Positions 8,021 to 13,312 of a stretch of 13,312 nt of DNA are shown here, one piece after another. The notes beneath the pieces are model-generated. The model saw only the letters and a program-made list of their open reading frames with translations. It did not search any database and was not told where the DNA came from. Where the stretch lies: NCBI GenBank assembly GCA_913020705.1, contig CAJWBY010000134.1, positions 1 through 13,312 on the forward strand. Direction: 5' to 3'. Numbering within the stretch: position 1 is the first letter of the stretch; every line of letters begins with the position of its first letter. The position numbers were made by a program, and so were the translations under genes. Source of the stretch: an uncultured Colwellia sp. (GTDB lineage: Bacteria > Pseudomonadota > Gammaproteobacteria > Enterobacterales > Alteromonadaceae).

Positions 8021-9262
8021 TTAAAACTTATATTGAACAATGGCCATATATTGTTGTTGCTTATTTTCAGCCGTCCAATTTTCCCATAAAATTCTATTTT
8101 CGTTATAAGAAGTAGTGGAAATATATTCAGCACCTACATTCCAATTTTTATCTATATCATAACGCCATGCCAACGTGATACTGGTGCCATCACTGTCATT
8201 TGGATCTTGAAGGTAAGTATCTGTTTCTTTTACATAGAACTGGTCATGCCGCAATGAAAATTTACTTGCACCCAGTTTATAATTGAACATTACATACCAT
8301 GACGAAATATCGGTAAAAACCCCCTTTTCTATGGTCCCCATACCCGTATCACCCGCAAGATATTGTGCCAAAACCCTAAAGTTTTTTGTAAATCTATGCT
8401 GCATTGAAACTGAATAATATCGTGTTTTCCATGCATATTGCCGATTCGTTTCAATTGCTAAGGGGTCTCCTCTGTTATCGTAATAATAAACACGTACGTC
8501 AGTTTGCTTTAGGTAACGCCAATGTCCTCCAACGTAATACCCAAATTTTCCATCTGTTTCTATAAAAGGTTCTACATAATGAGGGGTATTGATTGGGTTT
8601 TCTTGTTTAGAAAAATAATCAGCGAATAATACTTTTTCATTAGCAAGCGTTTGCCTATTGTGTAAACCCCAGCCTCGCCAAACGAGTAGAGTTCCTAAAC
8701 CATCATTAACTTTAAATACAGAAGCTAGTGCAGTAAAACTATGAGGACTGTTATTTTTTCTCCCGCTTCGCGTGATTGACCATTGTGCACCAAGTGTTCT
8801 TTGTTCTTCTGCAATCCACGAATTAATTGCTGAAAAAGTATAGGTGTAAGGGCTTGTCCATCCAGTTGCAGTATTTTCAAGTGACATTTGAGGATAAAAC
8901 ATACCAAACTTTACTTGATGTTTTAAACCTTTATTCAATGGTGAGTAGGTTAAATATGCTTCAGTTAACCCGAATTTTTTTTCGCCGTCTGGATTATAAT
9001 TCCCTACAACATCTAAGCTGACATTCGAAATTAAATCACCACTGACTTCTAGGGCACCTTGCGTTAACATGAAAGTATCATTGTCGTTAAAGCGTAATAT
9101 ACCTACACCTTCATCCATCCAACTCTTTAGCCAAGGTTGGCCATAATCTGCTTTAACGTATCCACCTTCTATCAATCCTTTCACTGATATATTGGCCGCG
9201 GAAAGTGACATACTCAAGAAGAATAGAAGCGCGAATATACATCGATTGTGTTGCCTAAACAT
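8021..9262 (-). CDS. Outer-membrane beta-barrel protein, porin-like
   Basis: Exported protein of 413 residues that I read as an outer-membrane beta-barrel. From the chosen start, MFRQHNRCIFALLFFLSMSLSAA is a signal peptide. The body is rich in short alternating strands with aromatic ends (for example VRVYYYDNRGD, WYVMFNYKLG, YMAIVQYKF), and the chain ends in Phe, the usual signal for the BAM machinery. The segment LTEAYLTYSP...VKFGMFYPQMSLE near the N-terminal third resembles phosphate-selective porin O/P-type proteins, but the match is weak and the transported molecule is unknown. The frame stays open to 9304, but ATG at 9262-9260 has AAGGGA four bases upstream and directly begins the signal peptide, so it is preferred. 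It overlaps the GGDEF-EAL stop by 8 bases, so translation is probably coupled. It is the last gene of a three-gene operon. Confidence 0.8.
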   Translation of the reverse strand: MFRQHNRCIFALLFFLSMSLSAANISVKGLIEGGYVKADYGQPWLKSWMDEGVGILRFNDNDTFMLTQGALEVSGDLISNVSLDVVGNYNPDGEKKFGLTEAYLTYSPLNKGLKHQVKFGMFYPQMSLENTATGWTSPYTYTFSAINSWIAEEQRTLGAQWSITRSGRKNNSPHSFTALASVFKVNDGLGTLLVWRGWGLHNRQTLANEKVLFADYFSKQENPINTPHYVEPFIETDGKFGYYVGGHWRYLKQTDVRVYYYDNRGDPLAIETNRQYAWKTRYYSVSMQHRFTKNFRVLAQYLAGDTGMGTIEKGVFTDISSWYVMFNYKLGASKFSLRHDQFYVKETDTYLQDPNDSDGTSITLAWRYDIDKNWNVGAEYISTTSYNENRILWENWTAENKQQQYMAIVQYKF

Positions 9263-11594
9263 TATTTCCCTTATATTTGAGTAACCAAGGTAAAAACTCG
9301 TCACTATGAATGGCTTTACTTATATAATAGCCTTGCGCTGTTTCAACACCTATTTCACGTAGCATATCAAGACTTTCTTTATTCTCAACCCCTTCTGCAA
9401 CTACACTTAACCCTAAGTTGTGTGCTAAATCTGTGATTGATTTTACAATAATAGCGTCTTCATGGCTTGAGATAAGCTCAAGCACAAAAGATTTATCAAT
9501 TTTTAATTCATTCACAGGTGTTATTTTAAGTTGCTCCATAGAAGAGTAGCCTGTACCAAAATCATCAATAGATAATTGTACGCCCATACTTTTAAGCTTA
9601 GCTAGGATAGCAATTGCCTTTTTAGGATCCGACATAATAGCGCTTTCGGTCACTTCTAACATCAGCATTTTAGCTACAACATTGTGTTTTTTTAGTGCAT
9701 TTACAACAAAATCAACGAAGTTATCATCGGTTAAATCAATGGCTGAAATATTAACCGCCATATAAATCTGAAAACCATTATCTTTTAAATGATTATGTTG
9801 TTTCAGCGCTTCTTCAATTGCCCATTTAGTTAAGTAGCGAATATTGCCTGTTTGTTCTGACAACGGAATGAAATCATCGGGAAAAATAAAACCATGTTCT
9901 GGATGATGCCAGCGTACTAGACATTCAATACTTTTAACCTGATTGGTCGCAATATCTATTTGTGGTTGATAATACAATTGTAAATCACCATTTTCGAGTG
10001 ATCCACGTAATTCTGACATCAAATTTAAGCGTAATAGAGAATGAGTATTAAATTTTGGATTATATAACTCATAGCTATTATGGTTGTCTTTACAGACATA
10101 AAGCGCGATATCAGCAAATTGCATTAGGCCGTCAGCTTTTACCGAATGTTCTGGATACATTGCTATGCCCATACTTGCTGATACGTCTAACTGTATGTTA
10201 TTGATTTCAAAAAAGGGTTCGAAAACTTTAAGCACAGGTTCAACTAGACACTGAATATCAACTTTAGCCTGACAAGGTAATAACATCGCAAATTCATCAC
10301 CCGCTAAATAAGCTACATAGGATCCATGAACTAAACTATCATCAAGCCTTTTCGCAATAGCTTGCAATACCTGATCGCCATATTCATGTCCTAATGTATC
10401 GTTAATTTCTTTAAAACGATCAATGTCCATTAAAATTACAGCAAATTGCTGTGTAGCATCTTCAATAAGCTCATTCATAGTACGCGTAAAATGATTGCGA
10501 TTAGGAAGTCCTGTTAATGGGCTATAAAAAGCCAGTTGATTATTTTCTTTCTCTCGTTGTTGAATACCATTTTGCATATTCGACAGTGCAAAAGACAGCT
10601 TATTCACTTCTGACACACGCGCATCATGGGTTATTTCAGCGTAATTTCCATATTGAATTTTATGAGCAATACGCACTAAGTTCTTTAAAGGGCGTGCAAT
10701 AGAGATGGAGAATCTAAATGACAAAAAAACGGTAAGTAAGATGATCACGCCAATCGCGATAATAAGTTGAGAAGCTAGATTCGTGAAATTGATAAAGGCG
10801 AGATCTTTGTCGATCGTAAAAATAGCACTGAGCTTTTCATCATCAGTATCATTAATGACAAATTGATATAAGGCCAAAGATTCGCCACCAAAAGTCATAT
10901 CATCTCTGTCAACGCTAAGGCTAGGAAGTTGTCGAATAAATGCGTTAGACGATAATTTTTTATTTTGATTGTTTAGAAGAGAATGGGTGGAAGCTTCCAC
11001 AGTGTTATTAATCACTAAAGTAACATCAAACCCTAGAATATTCTTTAAATCAACGTTAATCATTTTCTTAATTTTTATGCCCATAACTAACCATGAATTA
11101 ATGTTTGCAGAAGACTCAATTAAACGAATAGGAACTGCCCTCACCAGATATGGGACATGATTGATAACAAGCACATTTATACCTGGCTGACTAATTTTTT
11201 CAATAGGCCAAATTGAGAAAGAAGCAGAAATATTACTCACGATGGCTTTTGCATCCGGCGATAATACAGCTGAAAAGTCAGTTTTAATTCTGCGTTGCTG
11301 ATTGTTTAACGCACTTAATAAAGAACTAGGATCGTTGGACGCGTCATTTACCAATTGTTTTAAGGTAAAATCTTTACTGATGGGGGAAATGCCTCTATAG
11401 AGTGCTCGACTATGATTACTTAATTTATCGGAGAAAACTAATTGCGCTATAGTAAATTGTTTGTTTATCTGATTTTGTGAATGACGATACGTTTGCTCTA
11501 AAGTAACAAATAAAATAATCGTGATAGTAATCATCAATAAGAAAATAAATCGCAATAAAATACGATTCTGTAATGATTTAAAGTTAATAGTCAT
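9255..11594 (-). CDS. Membrane-bound GGDEF-EAL cyclic-di-GMP protein with periplasmic sensor
   Basis: 779-residue inner-membrane protein of cyclic-di-GMP metabolism. Transmembrane helix about 12-31, periplasmic region about 32-275 (resembles a double-Cache sensor: DFTLKQLVNDASNDPSSLL... then a second strand-rich part), second helix about 276-296, HAMP about 297-350, GGDEF about 351-515, EAL about 520-775. The GGDEF signature is AGDEF (431-435); the DIDRFKEIND metal/substrate block (390-399) is intact, but no RxxD inhibitory site precedes it. The EAL signature reads ECL (557-559), and the other phosphodiesterase residues look present: Asn615, Glu647, Asp677-Asp678 in DDFGTGYSS, Lys701, Glu734 and Gln754. 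Phosphodiesterase activity is therefore likely and cyclase activity uncertain. The ATG overlaps the end of the cupredoxin-like gene by 11 bases; the stop overlaps the beta-barrel start by 8. It would sense a periplasmic cue and set c-di-GMP in the cytoplasm. Confidence 0.93.
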   Translation of the reverse strand: MTINFKSLQNRILLRFIFLLMITITIILFVTLEQTYRHSQNQINKQFTIAQLVFSDKLSNHSRALYRGISPISKDFTLKQLVNDASNDPSSLLSALNNQQRRIKTDFSAVLSPDAKAIVSNISASFSIWPIEKISQPGINVLVINHVPYLVRAVPIRLIESSANINSWLVMGIKIKKMINVDLKNILGFDVTLVINNTVEASTHSLLNNQNKKLSSNAFIRQLPSLSVDRDDMTFGGESLALYQFVINDTDDEKLSAIFTIDKDLAFINFTNLASQLIIAIGVIILLTVFLSFRFSISIARPLKNLVRIAHKIQYGNYAEITHDARVSEVNKLSFALSNMQNGIQQREKENNQLAFYSPLTGLPNRNHFTRTMNELIEDATQQFAVILMDIDRFKEINDTLGHEYGDQVLQAIAKRLDDSLVHGSYVAYLAGDEFAMLLPCQAKVDIQCLVEPVLKVFEPFFEINNIQLDVSASMGIAMYPEHSVKADGLMQFADIALYVCKDNHNSYELYNPKFNTHSLLRLNLMSELRGSLENGDLQLYYQPQIDIATNQVKSIECLVRWHHPEHGFIFPDDFIPLSEQTGNIRYLTKWAIEEALKQHNHLKDNGFQIYMAVNISAIDLTDDNFVDFVVNALKKHNVVAKMLMLEVTESAIMSDPKKAIAILAKLKSMGVQLSIDDFGTGYSSMEQLKITPVNELKIDKSFVLELISSHEDAIIVKSITDLAHNLGLSVVAEGVENKESLDMLREIGVETAQGYYISKAIHSDEFLPWLLKYKGNNV

Positions 11595-12243
11595 CTAATT
11601 CATCATCTTCTTCATAAGCTGAATATTGAGGTTTCATAGCTGTTTTAATCTGAACAGTGAAACGACTATTTTTTGTGGTGTCTATTTCCTGTGAAAGAGA
11701 TTTATCAGATTCTTGAAATAAAGGATGCCATTTTTTGAGAGCATATTTACCTTCAGGAACTTCAAAATTAATATTGCCCTGTAAATCAGTTGTTCCAAAC
11801 CAAGGAGTATCTACGACATATACGTAACCAAGCATCCAATCGTGAATATTACAGCCTAAAGTAACCTCTCCCACTTGTTCAAACAACTGAGGTTCAGAAG
11901 GTTTATCACTATATAATTTAATTTCAAACGTTTTTGCAGACGAAAAAGAATAAACATGATGTTTAATCATGTCTGAATTGGGGAAATCAATTTTAGTATC
12001 TTTATTTACCACTAATATATGGGGAAGAAATTGACGATTTACTTGATCCATAGTCGCTATAGGGCGTTCAGATAAAACTTCTTGGATAACTTTAGATTTA
12101 TTAACCGATTCAAGAAACACCACAATATTTGGCAATGGTTTGTTATCAAGATCTAGCACACGGATAGTTGTATTTTTTGCCTGAGCAGCAAAACAACAAG
12201 AAATCATTAAAACGAAAATTGATCTTTTCGTTAGCTTTATCAT
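11584..12243 (-). CDS. Exported cupredoxin-like protein (often annotated 'methylamine utilization protein')
   Basis: 219-residue exported protein. MIKLTKRSIFVLMISCCFAAQA is a signal peptide. The mature part starts with a carboxypeptidase-regulatory-like strand set (TIRVLDLDNKPLPNIVVFLES). A cupredoxin core follows, with FPNSDMIKHHVYSFS (His96 by this start) and GCNIHDWM: Cys131, His134 and Met137 in a C-x2-H-x2-M array typical of a type 1 copper site. It then closes with GNINFEVPEGKYALKKWHPL and an acidic tail (EEDDELDDY). Copper binding is inferred from this residue pattern. The frame extends five codons further to a TTG (12258), but the ATG starts the signal peptide directly and is preferred; neither has a strong ribosome binding site. 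First gene of the operon, overlapping the GGDEF-EAL start by 11 bases. Related proteins are commonly labelled methylamine utilization without proof; no mau genes are present here. Confidence 0.85.
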   Translation of the reverse strand: MIKLTKRSIFVLMISCCFAAQAKNTTIRVLDLDNKPLPNIVVFLESVNKSKVIQEVLSERPIATMDQVNRQFLPHILVVNKDTKIDFPNSDMIKHHVYSFSSAKTFEIKLYSDKPSEPQLFEQVGEVTLGCNIHDWMLGYVYVVDTPWFGTTDLQGNINFEVPEGKYALKKWHPLFQESDKSLSQEIDTTKNSRFTVQIKTAMKPQYSAYEEDDELDDY

Positions 12244-12617
12244 ATTGGCATTTTCCAAATTTCTTATAAATTAAAGTAAGTTATAGTTTTAAACTAGCAC
12301 AGTTCTATAATTTTTTCACATAATTCAATTAAAGTAATTACGCTAAGGTAAATTTTTTAAAGTATTGAAAATTGTTATCAATAGGATGAAATTAAATGGC
12401 TCTTTAGTCTGTCATATAATTAGATCTTTTTTTAATGATAGTGTATAGATGATTTCATATAAAAGTTTATAACTTATTTTTTGTTATATCGCATCTCTGA
12501 GTGTATTTAATTAAAAAAACTTCCAACTTTTTAAGCAAATTATAATTTAGACTTAATAACTAAAACATCATTTTATCAAAACCACAGCCTACTATATGTT
12601 TAGATAATAAAATAAAA

Positions 12618-12713
12618 ATGCTATTTACTCGTTATTTTTGAGTATGTCCAACACCCAAATCTCTTAAGTTAGAAAGATATAAAAGACTTATTTCAAATAG
12701 CATCTAACTTTTT
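12618..12713 (+). repeat. Interlocking inverted repeats ending in a T run
   Basis: ATGCTATTT (12618-12626) pairs with AAATAGCAT (12695-12703), and AAGTTAGA (12666-12673) pairs with TCTAACTT (12703-12710). They share base 12703 and interlock. The second stem runs into TTTTT on the plus strand (12709-12713), a weak terminator-like end. Chance cannot be excluded in such AT-rich sequence. Confidence 0.35.
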
Positions 12714-12963
12714 CTAAATTTGTGTTTAATTTCGTGTCATGACTATTTACGATCTAACAATAACCACTGTAGACTGAATACAAAATTATTTAAGTATCAA
12801 TAAGCGCATTATAATAAAGATGTGTAGCTGAAGGTTATGTAGTTATGTTAATCAACGTCATAATGATATCTTCATTTTATTAAAAATTGGTATAACGTTA
12901 TTTTGACATAAACATGAGTGTTAATATTTGTAATGGATTATTTTTAAGAAGTTACTGCAGGGT

Positions 12964-12980
12964 ATTGTTTAAGAAACAAT
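12964..12980. repeat. Short perfect hairpin
   Basis: ATTGTTT-AAG-AAACAAT, a 7-bp perfect inverted repeat with a 3-base centre, 11 bases before the next palindrome. No T run follows. Confidence 0.45.
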
Positions 12981-12991
12981 CTTTATAGGTA

Positions 12992-13010
12992 ATATGAATA
13001 ATATTCATAT
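12992..13010. repeat. Operator-like 19-bp palindrome
   Basis: ATATGAAT-AAT-ATTCATAT, 8-bp perfect arms around a 3-base centre, about 43 bases beyond the tRNA-Leu 3' end. The size and symmetry suit a dimeric helix-turn-helix regulator, but no gene start lies close by. Confidence 0.45.
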
Positions 13011-13052
13011 AGTGATTTAATATTTTAATGAATAAAAACATCAGAAAAAAAG

Positions 13053-13138
13053 TGGTACCCGGAGACGGACTTGAACCGTCACACTCTATGAGCGAGGGAT
13101 TTTAAATCCCTTGTGTCTACCAATTCCACCACCCGGGC
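13053..13138 (-). tRNA. tRNA-Leu(UAA)
   Basis: 86-nt class II tRNA on the minus strand with encoded CCA (13055-13053). Acceptor GCCCGGG pairs with TCCGGGT including the G1-U72 wobble also seen in E. coli leuZ. The anticodon loop TTTAAAA sits on stem AGGGA/TCCCT, giving anticodon UAA (13104-13102). The long variable arm and T arm (ACGG-TTCAAGT-CCGT core) are present. Its 3' end runs straight into a run of seven T (minus strand, 13051-13045), which may help end the transcript. It probably shares a precursor with the tRNA-Gly upstream. Confidence 0.97.
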
Positions 13139-13240
13139 ATCGGATAATTCTTTTTAAAGTAGAGATTGGCTCCCTACTAACTCTTATTTTACTAAGAGAT
13201 TTGAGTTATAAAACTCTTTAGCATATTGAAACGCTAAATT

Positions 13241-13312
13241 TGGAGCGGCTAACGAGACTCGAACTCGTGACATTCACGTTGGCAACGTGATGCTCTACCA
13301 GCTGAGCTACAG
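13241..13312 (-). tRNA. tRNA-Gly(GCC), 5' end outside the window
   Basis: Minus-strand tRNA visible from acceptor position 5 to the encoded CCA (13243-13241); about 4 bases of the 5' end are beyond the window edge. D arm GCTCAGCTGGTAGAGC, anticodon stem TCACG/CGTGA with loop TTGCCAA (anticodon GCC) and T arm ACGAG-TTCGAGT-CTCGT. The discriminator is U73 and the 3' acceptor strand ends in CGC, both glycine identity features, which agrees with the anticodon. It lies 102 bases upstream of tRNA-Leu on the same strand. Confidence 0.96.

Larger units (their letters stand above)
12244..13052. other. About 0.8 kb of AT-rich DNA without a gene, between the operon and the tRNAs
   Basis: No frame with coding signs or ribosome binding site is seen on either strand. 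It must hold the promoter of the cupredoxin-like operon (minus strand, towards 12244). Several inverted repeats stand out: ATGCTATTT/AAATAGCAT (12618-12626 / 12695-12703), AAGTTAGA/TCTAACTT (12666-12673 / 12703-12710), ATTGTTT/AAACAAT (12964-12980) and ATATGAAT/ATTCATAT (12992-13010). A small RNA or regulatory sites are possible but not shown. Confidence 0.6.

Noticed and set aside
9263..9304. Longer start for the beta-barrel protein (14 extra residues)
   Set aside because: The extra residues precede a complete signal peptide, lie inside the GGDEF-EAL gene, and lack a good ribosome site, whereas ATG at 9262 has AAGGGA.
12244..12258. TTG start five codons upstream for the cupredoxin-like protein
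   Set aside because: The ATG at 12243 begins the signal peptide directly and TTG has no better ribosome site; it remains possible.
13053..13138. Genomic island inserted at the tRNA-Leu 3' end
   Set aside because: No integrase gene and no second copy of the tRNA 3' end was seen in the window; the neighbouring operon looks native in base composition.
13139..13240. tRNA-Cys or a remnant in the tRNA spacer
   Set aside because: No GCA anticodon loop, T arm or CCA end is present.

Overview
The window is about 13.3 kb of low-G+C chromosomal DNA from a gammaproteobacterium, most likely a marine Alteromonadales such as the Colwellia/Thalassotalea group. This assignment is an inference from protein similarity recalled from memory, from the conserved divergent cspD / clpS-clpA arrangement, and from the base composition. 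No plasmid, phage, transposase or CRISPR hallmark is visible.

Layout from left to right. Positions 1-404 (+) hold the 3' end of a DAHP synthase gene (first step of aromatic amino acid synthesis), closed by a hairpin terminator. It converges on clpS-clpA (3152-548, -), which encode the N-degron adaptor and the unfoldase of the ClpAP protease. cspD (3367-3588, +) diverges from clpS across an AT-rich 214-bp promoter region and has a strong terminator. A GNAT acetyltransferase gene that starts with TTG (4163-3693, -) follows. Next comes a large monocistronic gene (7659-4399, -) for a secreted protein that fuses TolB-like beta-propeller repeats to an imidazolonepropionase-like amidohydrolase.

From 12243 down to 8021 (-) lies the most interesting part: three overlapping genes that read as one operon. 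They encode an exported cupredoxin-like protein with a His / Cys-x2-His-x2-Met copper-type motif, an inner-membrane GGDEF-EAL cyclic-di-GMP protein with a large periplasmic sensor region, and an outer-membrane beta-barrel protein. The overlaps are 11 and 8 nt, so the products are probably made in step. They would span periplasm, inner membrane and outer membrane, which suggests an envelope signalling unit that links a metal or redox cue to c-di-GMP. The function is inference.

The right end holds a gene-free stretch of about 0.8 kb with several inverted repeats, then tRNA-Leu(UAA) and the 3' part of tRNA-Gly(GCC), both on the minus strand and presumably one tRNA transcript.
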